From: Adenophora triphylla var. japonica
Lineage: Eukaryota > Streptophyta > Magnoliopsida > Asterales > Campanulaceae
Direction of reading: 5' to 3'
Assembly (NCBI GenBank): GCA_022495995.1
Contig: JAFEMH010005402.1
Location: forward strand, 62,001-126,000
DNA: 64,000 bases
Shown here one piece after another: positions 11,991 to 23,145 of this stretch (within the stretch, counting starts at the first letter, position 1; each line of letters opens with the position of its first letter). Both the position numbers and the translations under genes were made by a program. The notes under the pieces are model-generated. The model made no database searches and was not told the DNA's origin. It saw nothing but the letters and a program-made list of their open reading frames with translations.

Positions 11991-12730
11991 CTCGGAGGAA
12001 GCTAGCCCGACCCTAGCTCTGCAAGCTTCTGGAGTTAGAGGTTTCTTGGTGAACTCCATAATCAAATCCTGGTCAGCACCCCTTCTGACCACGGCCTGTC
12101 CATACTCCAGCTCCGGGTACTCCCTGGCCAAGCAGTTGATCCTGGTTAAAGGAGCCACATCACTTAGCTCGTCAACACGAGACTGGATCAGCTCGGCATA
12201 AGAAACCTGGACGGGAGAAGGCTGGGAACTCCTGACTCCAGTCTCCATTGGCTCATTAGCGTCGACCTGATCAACTGTCGAGCTCACTTTGGTTTTCCCA
12301 ATTTTGATTTTCTTACTAAGAGGGGCTGCATCATCATCCTCCTCCTCCTCGTCTAACTCGATCACAGGCGACTTGGCCTTGGAAGCTCTTTTAGCCTTGG
12401 CCTTGGCTTTGGCTTTGACCTGGCCACGAGTTCTAGTCTTGCTGACCCCTTCAGCTGGCTCCATAGCTTGATCAGATACGTCGACCTCATCAGCGTCGAC
12501 CTCTTCCGTTCCTTGAGCGGCTTCTCCAGCTTGGTCCTCCTCCAGTTCCTCAAGGTCCTCCTCCACTGGAATAGAATATACAGGGTCCACATCCACTGTC
12601 TTCAAAATCTCTTGACAAAGAACGCCCTCTCTCTCTCGATGCTCTTTGGCATTAGCTACCCCGCAACTCCTCTTGCTCTTCCTAATGTCAACAACTCGGC
12701 CCATACTCGCTTCTTGCTCTGGAGTTAGAA
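11991..12730 (-). CDS. Element A antisense gene, exon 2 (Lys-rich and acidic linker)
   Basis: The exon lies between a GCAG acceptor (12731-12734) and a GTAACTC donor (starting 11990, minus strand). It encodes a low-complexity linker with alternating acidic and KAKAKAKR-like basic runs, which could act as nuclear-localisation-type sequences (inference). A more ordered end follows (TPEACRARVGLASSE). C and D have an exon in the same place with the same kind of composition, and the final R-x-GL-x-S block is shared with C (FHARLGLIQTE). Confidence 0.7.
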
Positions 12731-13007
12731 CTGCACCAAGGTTGAAGTAATAAAAAGGTTTAGATCGACATATGGAATTTTTACATACGAGCAAACAGTT
12801 CTATGTACGAATTAAATATGTACGACCTAATTATTCTACATACGAGCAGAATGTTCTATGTACGAATTAAATTTGCGAATAAACAATCAGCGAGTCAAGA
12901 CATATGCTAGCTAATGAGTTCAACACATAAGAAGTTAGTCTGAGTATGAAGAAAACATGTATTTGTCAGCAACTACAGGAGGGGTTAAGGGACAATCGAG
13001 TTCTTAC

Positions 13008-14337
13008 CCCCGAAGTGCTCTACCCGGTCCTTACAGTGATTGGTAGTTTTCTTACAATAATGACATTCCCTCTTGAATCTGAATCGAGCTCCCTCATGGG
13101 TAACCCAATCTAGGTATCTTTGGCATCTTACCACTGGAACCATGGGCACGACATCTCCTTCACCGACCATCAATCCAGCTCGGATAAAGTTATTCTTGTT
13201 GGTTCCCAGGGCATCCCAACTGATAGCCCCCTTTTTGGTAAACTCCACCAACTTCTTGCGCAAATCATTGTGCCAATATGGCGCCCAGTAGTTCTCCTCG
13301 CTCACACCAGTTGTATCGGCACTGGGCAAGGGAAATTCCCATCCTCTTCTACTTTCTACCAACAATACGTAGGAGTTCCATCCACTAGCCTTACCAGGGA
13401 GATTGGCAAACAATTTGGGAGACTTTGGCTTGGAGGGAGTACTTATCCCACTATCCTTATCAAACTTAATACTAAAGAACTCCTTGAACACCTTCATACA
13501 AGGCTCATACCCTAAGAATCTACAAACCATAATGAAGCAAACCAGTACCCTGCAGGTGTTGGCTCCTAGTTGAAGTGGCAGTGCATCTTTGCATTCTAAG
13601 AACTCATTTATGAAGGGGTCCAGTGGTAGCCTCAAACCAGCTTCAAATTGGCCATAGTAGAAGGCCACCCTGGTGGAATCCTCCTCATAGGTATCCCCAA
13701 ACTGTTTGAAGAAATCACTTCTGCTATATAAGGTGACATCAAACTCCTTCTTATCGACTTCACAAAAGTCATGTATCATGCTCAAGCGAGACGAAAAGTT
13801 TTGCTTCCCCCTAAATGGCCTTGGAGGGACATAACCCCTTTCATTCTTGCCCGGCGCCACAGTAGTTTCAAAAGCATCCACAATACGCGGGCTTGAGGAA
13901 GTATAGACATCAGCTCCTCCTTGAGTTGCCATATCTGTACAAGAAGAGGGGGAAACAGGGGAATCAGTTCTACATGAAGTCTCAGGAGTCCTAGTAGACA
14001 CACTAAGGGGCAACCTAGATTCCTCCGGAAATCCAATCCTATTTCTAATAAAGGAGGGTTTACTGGCATCCTGGACATAGAACACAGCTAAATGGTCGAG
14101 AAGCTCGTGAAAGAGATGAAAGGACACAACTCTTGGGTCATTCATTTCTAGGGCACCTAAGTCCTCTCCCACTGGTAAAGTTAGTTCGGTGAATCGCAAG
14201 CCCCAACGAGTCAAAATTAAAGAGCACTCCTCTACAGTTATCTCTCGCCACTCTCCATTCAAGTGTTTGTAGACTCTACGATTGACTCTACAGTAACCAT
14301 ACCCAGCTCCGGCCTCGCAACTAAAGGTCCTAGCCAT
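13008..14337 (-). CDS. Element A antisense gene, exon 1 (PF04195-like domain)
   Basis: The start ATG at 14337-14335 sits in a good plant context (gccATGGC) and aligns with the D start (46242). The exon encodes about 443 residues. The N-terminal block has V-N-R-R-V-Y-K. At about 13690-13500 lies a segment FYYGQFEAGLRLPLDPF followed by VLVCFIMVCRFLGYEP, which resembles the Pfam family named putative gypsy type transposon (PF04195). A Cys/His cluster C-x2-C-x6-C lies near the end (about 13062-13028). The exon ends at a GGGTAAGAA donor (intron 12731-13007, 277 bp). Proteins like this are reported as extra, often antisense, reading frames in Tat elements. Their role is not established. Confidence 0.78.
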
Positions 14338-14440
14338 GGCAAATCAAAGAAATTGCGAAAATTAAAGTCCTAATTCTGAAAGATAAGGGGAATACCTTTA
14401 GCAGTTGAAAGAGGAGCGGAACAATGGAGGACGAAAACAC

Positions 14441-14449
14441 CAATTTATA
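14441..14449 (-). promoter_or_regulatory. TATA box of element A antisense gene
   Basis: TATAAATTG on the minus strand, about 105 bp upstream of the antisense start codon and 380 bp inside the 3' LTR. A TGACGTGG motif on the minus strand (14706-14713) lies further upstream and matches one in C (18042-18049). A short GTATTC...TTTCAG segment in the presumed leader (about 14373-14392) looks like a shrunken leader intron compared with C and D. Confidence 0.6.
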
Positions 14450-14807
14450 GCAAGGATCAATTTCCCTTATCGTCGCCGGAATCACGCACAGAGTTCAGGG
14501 ACAGCAAAAGTTGTAAATGGAGAAGGATTCTTGAATTTATATCTTCCTGAATTGGAAAGGGCAAAGGGAAATTCAAAATTAATTTTCCTAATTAATGGCG
14601 GAAACAGTTTCCTAGGCGGACTCTCAAACGTCAAAATTGTAATCATTATGGCAAAAACGGCGCTCCTTCATCTCTGACCGTTCATCACCAACGTCCAGGA
14701 TCCTGCCACGTCATTTTGGTCGACTAAAGTATCATTACAAGTAGCGACCTCCGAGTCAACAATTCTCGTCGAAAAATTTCCTTAACTTCCTAGTCGACAA
14801 AGTCAAC

Positions 14808-14825
14808 TCGAAAGTTGGGGGCCAC
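14808..14825 (+). promoter_or_regulatory. Element A polypurine tract
   Basis: The purine-rich stretch aaagttgggggccac directly precedes the 3' LTR and would prime plus-strand DNA. Element C has the closely similar gagttgggggccac at the same place. Confidence 0.75.
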
Positions 14826-15486
14826 TGAACATACCAAAAGTATCTAGCTGGGCCTAACGAGTAAAAGCCCAATCCACAAGCAATCATTGCCACCATATTC
14901 TCTGTGGGCTAGGCCCAATCATTACATGGCCCAAGACCCATCTCATGTATCAGTCGATTAAGTTCATCGTCCGACCTATCAGGTCCCGACCTAGCTTAGT
15001 CCGACCTGAAGATCCGAGTTCTAATACGGGTACGATCCATGCTCTACCTGTCAGTCAGGTCGACCATTCCTCAAATGGCGACCTCGACCTAATCAACAAG
15101 CGTCGACCTAACTAATGTGGGCGCACGTGGGTTAAGTCTTTCCATAACTGCATTCCTACAAATCAGGGACTGTTATAGACACGTTCCCATGACCCATAAC
15201 TGCCGCTGAAATCTCGGAGCTCATGTAGCCCCACCAAAAATACAACAGTCAACACCTATAAATACATCATCACTACCAACGGTGCAAAGGTAACTGCAAT
15301 TTTGTTATTTGAATTCTACTGTTCATTTCAATATTTGCTCTCCGAAACATATACTTACTCTCACGCCCGAGGGTCTAAGCCGGAGACACATCCGGCTAGT
15401 CGTGGGTTCTTGTTTTCAGGTCAGGAATCAGGTGATTAGTCCTGCCACGTGGAGGATTACTGATAAGCACAATTCCTGCAGCATCA
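14826..15486 (+). repeat. Element A 3' LTR
   Basis: The 661-bp copy of the 5' LTR ends GCATCA at 15486 and is followed by the TSD ATAGG (15487-15491). A TATAAATA box lies at about 15257-15264. Confidence 0.93.
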
Positions 15487-16997
15487 ATAGGTATGCAAAA
15501 AGATAAGATAAGTTCATAGAAGTTTAATAGTTCTAATGAATTAATACTAAAATGATGAAAACTAATTAATTACATTAGAATCACTTTCATCTATTTTCTA
15601 TGTAATATATGATTAGTAGTATACAAGAAAATTTATAGCTAATAGGCATGTCAAATGAAAGTATAAGAAATTCAATAGTTGAAGAGTCATATATATATAT
15701 ATATATAGAAGATAAAATATTGTGTCTTGAGAGATATATTGAAAACACAATAAGAATATCAACTCGCGAACCAACATAGCCCCCCCTTTTTTCGGGTACA
15801 ATTCCGTTCACTTTTTGCCCTCATATTGGCATAAATAAAAACTTCCCAGTTAATTCTTCCCTCTGTCATTCATTTTCATTGTTTTATTTTTCTTTTGATA
15901 GAATTTGAGTTTGTATTTTTATTTAAGCATTGTTATTTAATTGTTTGTTTTTAACTTTTTTTTTTTTTTTGCTTTTCTTATGTTTTTTATATTGATATTA
16001 ATTTTATTTTAAGTTTTAATATGTTATTATATTTTTCATATTTTATTTTTTTATTTGTTACTTTTGTCTTTTTGAGTGTTTGTCAGTGTTTTTTTTTTCT
16101 TTTCATTATTTATTGATTATAATTTTAAATAATTGTGATTCTAATTAGATTTTGCATTGTTTATGTGTTTTTTGTATTGTTTTAGTTTTTTATTTTATTT
16201 ATTAAATTTCATATTTGTTTTGATTTCATTTATTGCTTTTGTCAATAGATTAAGTTTATGCTTTCTTTCTTTTCTTTTTTTTTTTGCTTTTAAAAAAAAT
16301 TGAACAAGGCTTGATTTTGTATAACTATTTAGTTTTTTATTCGTTTTGATTTAGCTTATTTTTATTGATTTTTGTTTTAATTGGATTTGTTACAATTTTG
16401 TATATTTGTTTAGGTTTAAATTGTTGTTTTTGTCAAAGGATTATGAATATGAATGTTAATATTGTTATTTTTCATTTAATATTGATTTAAATTTTAGTAG
16501 TATTTTTAAAGTTTATTTATTTGTTTAATTTTATTTATTTATTGTTTTTGTCTATTATTATTATTACGTTTGTAAATGATTATCTTTTGTTATTTTGTTA
16601 TTTTGATAAGATTTTTTTCTTTTCTTTTTTTCGTTCTATTGGTTTTAGTTTTAGTTGTGAATCTGTATTTATTTGTTGCTTTTATTTTTATTTTTTGATT
16701 AAGTTTGTGGCTGATTATTTTTAATTTTTTTCATTTGATTAAAATTTCATCTTTTTTTTTTTTTTTACTTTTTGCTTAACTTATGGATTTTGTTTTGATT
16801 TTTTAAATTATTTTCTTAATTTATTTCTTGCTTTTATCTACATTTATTATGTATTTGATTATTTTTTTATTTGGTAAAATTTCATTATTTATTTACTTTT
16901 TACTTTCTTGATTTGGTTATGTTTTTTGTTTTGATTTTGATTATTGTTTTGCTGTGATTTTCTTTAGTTAATTAGGTGCGTTTATTTATATTGATTG
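15487..16997. other. AT-rich spacer with 1.1 kb T-rich tract
   Basis: 15487-15830 is AT-rich DNA including a short (AT)n run near 15690. From about 15840 to 16980 the plus strand is dominated by T with many T runs and very little C or G. I see no gene. It ends at the target ATTG next to element C. Confidence 0.6.
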
Positions 16998-17930
16998 TGT
17001 TCCGGCAGGAAAGCGTGGTGGGCTCAGTTCTTTGGGTCCAGCGAATGAATGAGCTAGCTTGTGATCTGCACACCACAAGAAATAACAGTGAAACTGCGCC
17101 GGGGGTCTTCCGGCAAGCCCCTCCGGCGTGAGAGTAAGATTATGGACTGGAAATATGGTGGCAAAAATATGGAATGTGTGTGGGTACGTGAATATGCAAT
17201 GAAGCATTACCTGTGTCCATGTTGTTACTCTCTTATTTATAGTAGGAATAGTGATGTTAGGGTTTTTACCAGAGCCGTTGGATTGGGTGGTCTCCAACCG
17301 TTGGATCAGCTCCATCTCCCAGGCGTACACGTGTCACGCTGGGACTGGTCCGTCTATGTAAGGACACTGCAACACCTGACACTGATAAGCAGTTTGCCTT
17401 ATAAGGGAAAGTCAACCTGTACACCTTTTGGAGTTATTACTGTTTGCATGATTGCACGTGTAACTAAGCACTGTAGCAGGCCTGACGTTCTCCCAAATTA
17501 GCTAATTAACCAAGATTGTTGAGGAAGCTTAATAGAAGAGACGACTTGGAGCTATCCGTCCAGTTGGGTCGTCTCTTTGAGGGGTGACTCGACGAGAGAG
17601 AGAGTTGATCGTTCAGTGACGACGCTCACTCTTGGACGAGTGCTGGTTCGCGCCGAGGGAAGGCTCGTCGTTAGATGAGCTTAGCTCACTGTCGACGATC
17701 TCTTCTTGGTATATCGACGGGCTAGAAGTTAATCCCTTCCTCAATGGTACAATGACTCGTCGTTTGGATGGGATTGGTCGCTCAATGGCGACGACTGCCA
17801 ACCAATGTTGGGCGGGTCATGACCCGAGGCCTTGATCTGTTCCTTCGTGGTCGGTCTTTTGATGGGCCTGTGGGGCCTCTGGGCTCGTAGAAAAGTATTG
17901 GGCTCGGCCCATCACAGAATATTCCGTTCA
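16998..17930 (-). repeat. Element C 3' LTR
   Basis: In minus-strand sense the 933-bp LTR starts TGAACGGAATATT (ending at 17930) and ends CA at 16998. A minus-strand TATAAATAAGA box is at 17231-17241. It matches 39624-40546 apart from scattered substitutions and indels, mostly at 17095-17115 and 17338-17400. Confidence 0.9.
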
Positions 17931-17945
17931 GTGGCCCCCAACTCA
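17931..17945 (-). promoter_or_regulatory. Element C polypurine tract
   Basis: In minus-strand sense GAGTTGGGGGCCAC immediately precedes the LTR start TGAACGG. It primes plus-strand DNA synthesis. Confidence 0.75.
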
Positions 17946-18026
17946 TGGTCATCTTGACGGGCCAGGAGTTGTCATTTTCCCTCCAAAGTAATCCGTACGA
18001 CCGTCAGTTTGAATTTTGAATTATGG

Positions 18027-18192
18027 TGACGTCAGTATTGATGACGTGGATGGTTGGGATTTTTTCCTTGGGTGACACGTGTCCTTTGAGGGGACATTCG
18101 CCTCGAAAGTTGCAGAGGGTATTTAATGCCCCTCATCATTCCGCCGTTTGGGTTCCCAAGCATAAACCTTCCATTTTCTTCACATATAAAAA
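18027..18192 (+). promoter_or_regulatory. Promoter of element C antisense gene
   Basis: The plus strand shows TGACGTCA (18027-18034), TGACGTGG (18042-18049), CACGTG within a GACACGTGTC palindrome (18075-18082) and a TATAAAAA box (18185-18192). This matches the position of TATA boxes in A (14441-14449) and D (45811-45818). ACGT-core motifs are known plant bZIP binding sites; binding here is inference. Element B is inserted only 46 bp downstream of the TATA box, so the promoter is now separated from its exons. Confidence 0.6.
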
Positions 18193-18237
18193 CCTCCTCC
18201 CTCCTTCATTTCGAACTTTCCACCCCTTTGATCAGTG

Positions 18238-19660
18238 TGTGAATACCCCGTCCCGATGCAACGCGCATTCGGAAGTTTGAAATAATTAATTATATAAAGT
18301 CGGATCGAAATAGGATATTCATTTAGTGACACTCGCTTTAAACCATATTAAAATATTAGTTTAATTTTGAGAGTCGCCACGCCACTTTGATATAGCCCAA
18401 AGCTTTGAAAAAAGGCTAAACATTTGATTGGGTTCGGGGGTCAAGTTACAACAGAAGAAGAAACGCTATCACTCCTATTGCCCGACGGATCGGTCTTTCT
18501 AGCATATGGGGTGTTGGTTGTGTGCGGTGTTTACGGGAATAGATAGAAGAAACGGGATCATGCATAAGGAGGAGGGGAGAGAAAGAATTTATTGATGATC
18601 ACACCCTAGAACCTTTGAGTTAGGCCCTCGGAAGGTGCACTAATCAACGTTCATCCTTGGGGGATTGTTGATCATGGGATAATTATAACTAAGGTGGAAG
18701 GAAAGAAATAGTTCCTAGATCCATTGGGTTTCTTGGCGAAACCCTAGATCATCCTCGGCTATTGCATATTTAAATATATTAAAACAACCCTAAATCTAGC
18801 ATATATGACATAAGCAAGAAATAAAGTAATTAAAATATACTAAGCATGCAAATAATAAATCTAGCATAATAATAAAGACAATAATAATAAAGATAGAAAA
18901 AATAAACAGAAGACTTACCTAATGATGGCAAGGCTTTTGGATCGAATCTATGAAGATTCGAAGAACGTGCTTGATAAAATATTTAGACTTAGAAAACTCG
19001 AGTTTAGTCTCAAGTTTTCTATGGAGGAAACCTCAAGTTTTGTCTTGAGTTTTCCGTAGAATAATTATGTGTTCAAAGTGTGAGGCGGAGTGGGTTTATA
19101 TAGTGAAAAGAATTGGGGAGGAAGAGATACGGAACTGATGTGGGAAAAGGGAGAAGGCCGATCGGCCAATTGTTTCCTGGCCCAAACTTGGCCCAAATGG
19201 CCTAGAAAGCTCCTGGCCGGCCATTGCACTTCTAGTGGCCCCAAATTGCCTTGAAGCTCTCGGCCAAACACCAAGAAAGCACCAAGAAATGGCCTAGTTT
19301 TGTATTTAATAATTATTCGTTTCGTCCCGCGATCTTTTCGTTGCATTTTGACCACTTTAATGACTTCTTTTGCAATTCGCTCTTTAGGATTTTATCTTTC
19401 ATTTAATTCCAGGAATTTTTATATATCAAATTCGTCCAAAATTTCCATATTTCCCGTTTAGTCCCTGAATTTTCCATAAATTCCAATTTGGTCCAAAAGC
19501 TTTCAAATGCCAATTTAGTCCCTGAATTTCCCGAGTTGCACTTCAGTCCCTGTACTCAAACCATATCAAATATACATAAAACTCGGAAATCAGATGCAAA
19601 GAAACCTTAATCAAACCAGTACAAAATATTTAAAATTCCTTTTTCTGACCGGTACTAACA
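18238..19660 (-). repeat. Element B 3' LTR
   Basis: On the plus strand it runs TGTGAATACC to GGTACTAACA. A TATATAAACCC promoter box lies on the minus strand at about 19091-19101. The 19430-19590 part consists of degenerate 'tagtccctgaatttcc' units. Confidence 0.92.
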
Positions 19661-19673
19661 GTAGCCCCTCGGC
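19661..19673 (-). promoter_or_regulatory. Element B polypurine tract
   Basis: On the minus strand GCCGAGGGGCTAC abuts the LTR start TGTTAGTACC. Confidence 0.6.
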
Positions 19674-19945
19674 GACGCTTCTTGTAAGACAAGTGGGGTC
19701 GACGATAGAAAAATAGGATCCGTCCTGAAAAAAGGGATTTCAGGAGGAAGACAATGATCTTGCGGATGAGAGGGATTGGACTCGAGCTGAGTCGCAAAAG
19801 GATGACCGGATAGGTCAAGTGGCTGGACCCACGTCGGGCTACCTACGTATCCCTAAAAAGGAATCAAGCCAAGTCGTGGTTCAAAAGAGTGGGCATTTTT
19901 AATACCCGAGAATGGCGGATGTGTGGCGTCAAGGATACGTGACTG

Positions 19946-20738
19946 CACGGGAGTCACCAAAAGATTTGACTGTCCGGGGAGTCACCCAAAGATTTGATCG
20001 TCTCTGGGAGTCACCCAAAGATTTGATCGTCCGGGAGTCACCCAAAGATTTGATCGTCCGGGAGTCACCCAAAGATTTGACTGTACGGGAGTCACCCAAA
20101 GATTTGATCAGACGGGAGTCACCCAAAGATTTGACTGTCCGGGAGTCACCCAAAGATTTGATCAGACGGAGTCACCCAAAGATTTGATCGTACGGAGTCA
20201 CCCAAAGATTTGACTCGTACTGGGAGTCACCCAAAGATTTGATCGTCCGGGAGTCACCCAAAGATTTGATCGCACGGGGAGTCACCCAAAGATTTGATCG
20301 TCCTGGAGTCACCCAAAGATTTGATCAGACGGAGTCACCCAAAGATTTGATCAGACGGGGAGTCACCCAAAGATTTGACTGTCCGGGAGTCACCCAAAGA
20401 TTTGACTGTACGGGGAGTCACCCAAAGATTTGATCGTACGGGGAGTCACCCAAAGATTTGACTGTCCTGGAGTCACCCAAAGATTTGATCGTACGGGGAG
20501 TCACCCAAAGATTTGATCAGACGGAGTCACCCAAAGATTTGATCGTACGGGGAGTCACCCAAAGATTTGACTGTACGGGGAGTCACCCAAAGATTTGATC
20601 GTCCGGGAGTCACCCAAAGATTTGACTGTACGGGGAGTCACCCAAAGATTTGACTGTACGGGGAGTCACCCAAAGATTTGACTGTACGGGGAGTCACCCA
20701 AAGATTTGACTGTCCGGGGAGTCACCCAAAGATTTGAT
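19946..20738. repeat. Element B array 1 (27-29 bp unit)
   Basis: About 29 copies of 'gggagtcacccaaagatttga' followed by a short variable joint such as tcgtcc, ctgtac or tcagac. The 20-bp core is nearly invariant while the 6-9 bp joint varies in base and length. Confidence 0.92.
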
Positions 20739-20759
20739 AATTTTGACTTCTGCGGGAGT

Positions 20760-21044
20760 CACCCTTTGAAGATGCGGGACGGACCCTTTGAAGATGCGGG
20801 CCGGACCCTTTGAAAGTACGGGACGGACCCTTTGAAGATGCGGGATGGACCCTTTGAAGATACTGACGGACTCACTTTGAAAGTACGGGACGGACCCTTT
20901 GAAGATGCGGGACGGACCCTTTGAAAGTACGGGACGGACCCTTTGAAAGTACGGGACGGACCCTTTGAAGATGCGGGACGGACCCTTTGAAAGTACGGGA
21001 CGGACCCTTTGAAAGTACGGGACGGACCCTTTGAAGATGCGGGA
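20760..21044. repeat. Element B array 2 (21-22 bp unit)
   Basis: About 13 copies of 'cctttgaagatgcgggacgga' with an alternating form containing 'gaaagtac' in place of 'gaagatgc'. Confidence 0.9.
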
Positions 21045-21150
21045 AACTGTAGCTGCCAAAGGACTTAGGCTACTGATGAGGAAGGATTGATTGGGATCAC
21101 TATGGCTTCCCGAGCCGAAGAACCAAGCGATTAAAAGTTTGGGATGATCA

Positions 21151-21780
21151 TTGCTAAGGCTTAGAGAGGAGTCTTGTCTCCTAGGCTTAAGGCTAGGGTT
21201 TAGAGAGGTATTTGTCATCTAGGCTTGAGGCTAGGGTTTAGAAAGGTATTTGTCACCTAGGCTTGAGGCTAGAGGCTAGGGTTTAGAGAGGTATCTGTCA
21301 CCTAGGCTTGAGGCTAGGGTTTAGAAAGATATTTGTCACCTAGGCTTGAGGCTAGGGTTTAGAAAGGTATTTGTCACCTAGGCTTGAGGCTAGGGTTTAG
21401 AAAGGTATTTGTCATCTAGGCTTGAGGCTAGGGTTTAGAAAGGTATTTGTCACCTAGGCTTGAGGCTAGGGTTTAGAAAGGTTTTTGTTACCTAGGCTTA
21501 GGGCTAGGGTTTAGAAAGATTTCTGTTACCTAGGCTTAGGGCTAGGGTTTAGAAAGATTTTTGTTACCTAGGCTTGAGGCTAGGGTTTAGAGAGGAGGTT
21601 TGTCACCTAGGCTTGAGGCTAGGGTTTAGAAAGATATTTGTCACCTAGGCTTGAGGCTAGGGTTTAGAAAGATATTTGTCACCTAGGCTTGAGGCTAGGG
21701 TTTAGAAAGGTTTTTGTTATCTAGGCTTAGGGCTAGGGTTTAGAAAGATTTTTGTTACCTAGGCTTAGGGCTAGGGTTTT
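21151..21780. repeat. Element B array 3 (38-39 bp unit)
   Basis: About 16 copies around 'cacctaggcttgaggctagg' plus 'gtttagaaaggtatttgt'. Two sub-types differ in 'cttgaggct' versus 'cttagggct', the second concentrated at 21480-21560 and 21720-21780. Confidence 0.9.
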
Positions 21781-23145
21781 ACATTTGTGGTAAGTCTGAA
21801 CAAGGCAGTTTGAGCAGAAAGGTTATGGTTTAAACTAGGCGAGGCCGAAAAGGTGGGATTAGGTAAGTTTGATGTCCAGAGATGAGGACCGAGTCATCTT
21901 GAGAGAGAGGCGTCTTTGATAGACTTGAAGAGTTTGAAAATTTGTGGAGACCAAAGAGTGATTTTTGTAAACAAGGTACCAAGGAGGACAGTATTTTGAA
22001 AGCATGTTTATTTGATAAAGAGGCCTTTATGATTAATCATGTTTCTAACTAACTCAAAGAGTTTGCCACATGCTGATCTTGATGACAAGGGATGCCCTTC
22101 ATGCTAGATATGACTTCATTGGAGCTCCGATTTTTGTTAGAGCACATAGTCGACCCATTTTTGTTGAGGGGAGCCCCAATGTTTGATGAAGTGAACTTGG
22201 CGAAGTCCCAGTTGATGATGAATGGCGAAGCCCCAGTTGATGATGCGGAGCAAACTCGAAGGGAATGGCGAAGCCCCGGTTGATGATGCGGAGCAAACCC
22301 GAAGAGAGCTGAGAGAACAAACTTAACAAAAGCCCCAACTTGGAGAGATTCAATGCATCCCTATTTGCGTACGAGAGTCATCTTGCGGCCACGGGGCGAC
22401 CCCTCGTTTCGAACAATGGTCAATCGCCGGACAAGACTCGGAAATGTATATGTGCGGGCGCATTTTTTCGAAGGTGGGAATTGATCCCGAGTTCGTGTAT
22501 GACACTTTCGCTTTTGGGTTTGACTCTTTTGGGAGAGTATAAGCATCACAAGGTGTGGAAAAGTGTATGGAAGCCTCTGCAGACAGAAAGACTGTGTTTG
22601 GCTCTATTTTCCTATGATGTAGAAAAAGAAGACTTGTCGAGACATTTGAAGAATTATTTTATTCAGAATTATATCTTGATTGCTCGTGAATGGACCTCAC
22701 TGATTGGTTTATCAAATTCCAATTATATAGGTAAACAAATGAATGTTTTGATTTGAAGGTGAAATCTGGCTTGTCTTTAGAAGGAGTAGGATGTTCCGTT
22801 GTTGCTTGCTGCTCTGTTCGGTGGTAATTGTGGTGCGGGCTGCCGTTGCATTGATCTCCTTCATGGGAAAGAATGAAAAATAGAAAAAAGATTGGGGTGG
22901 AAGAAAAGGTGGGAATTGACTGATTATAACCCAAAGATTTTTCATTCCTTCAAGTGAAGATTCTTTGTTCCTTTGTTCTCGCAAGCCGAGGAGTAGTCCC
23001 CGGCGCGTGTCTCCTTGCTTTTACCGGAGTGCCGCCGAGAGGCACGGATGCGAAGCCCAGTGAGACTTTTGCGAGACGGTGTTTGAGGAGTCGAATGAAC
23101 GAGTTTCAAGAATAGGACGAGTTCCCAAACTTTTGAGAGAATATG
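21781..23145. other. Element B interior, unassigned
   Basis: Apart from a short array (22196-22316, two to three units around 'ggcgaagccccagttgatga') no recognisable domain is seen on either strand. Open frames are short and lack known motifs. Confidence 0.5.

Larger units (their letters stand above)
3287..15486 (+). mobile_element. Element A: complete Ty3/gypsy Tat-type LTR retrotransposon
   Basis: This 12.2 kb element is bounded by two direct LTRs (3287-3945 and 14826-15486), each beginning TG and ending CA, with a 5-bp TSD ATAGG. On the plus strand it has a primer-binding site, gag, protease, reverse transcriptase, RNase H, a second archaeal-type RNase H and integrase. A tandem-repeat zone and a convergent minus-strand spliced gene follow, then a polypurine tract. 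The second RNase H and the extra antisense gene are features known from the Tat lineage. By eye the LTRs differ at about ten places in 660 bp, so the insertion is fairly young. The coding part has a stop in gag, a frameshift at the protease active site, a broken archaeal RNase H and a stop in integrase, so this copy is not autonomous. Confidence 0.93.

Noticed and set aside
16521..16724. Phe/Leu/Ile-rich 67-codon frame
   Set aside because: Artefact of the T-rich tract.
19065..19355. Frame repeated at 28702-29109
   Set aside because: Lies in element B's two LTRs and crosses the promoter region; no domain.
19946..20738. CRISPR-like array of direct repeats
   Set aside because: The joints are only 6-9 bp, recur among a few variants, and the context is a plant retrotransposon.
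20694..21218. 174-codon frame across array 2
   Set aside because: Repeat-driven open frame with no domain and no conservation evidence.
21151..21780. Interstitial telomeric repeat
   Set aside because: TAGGGTTTAG appears only once per 38-bp unit and is not in tandem TTTAGGG form.
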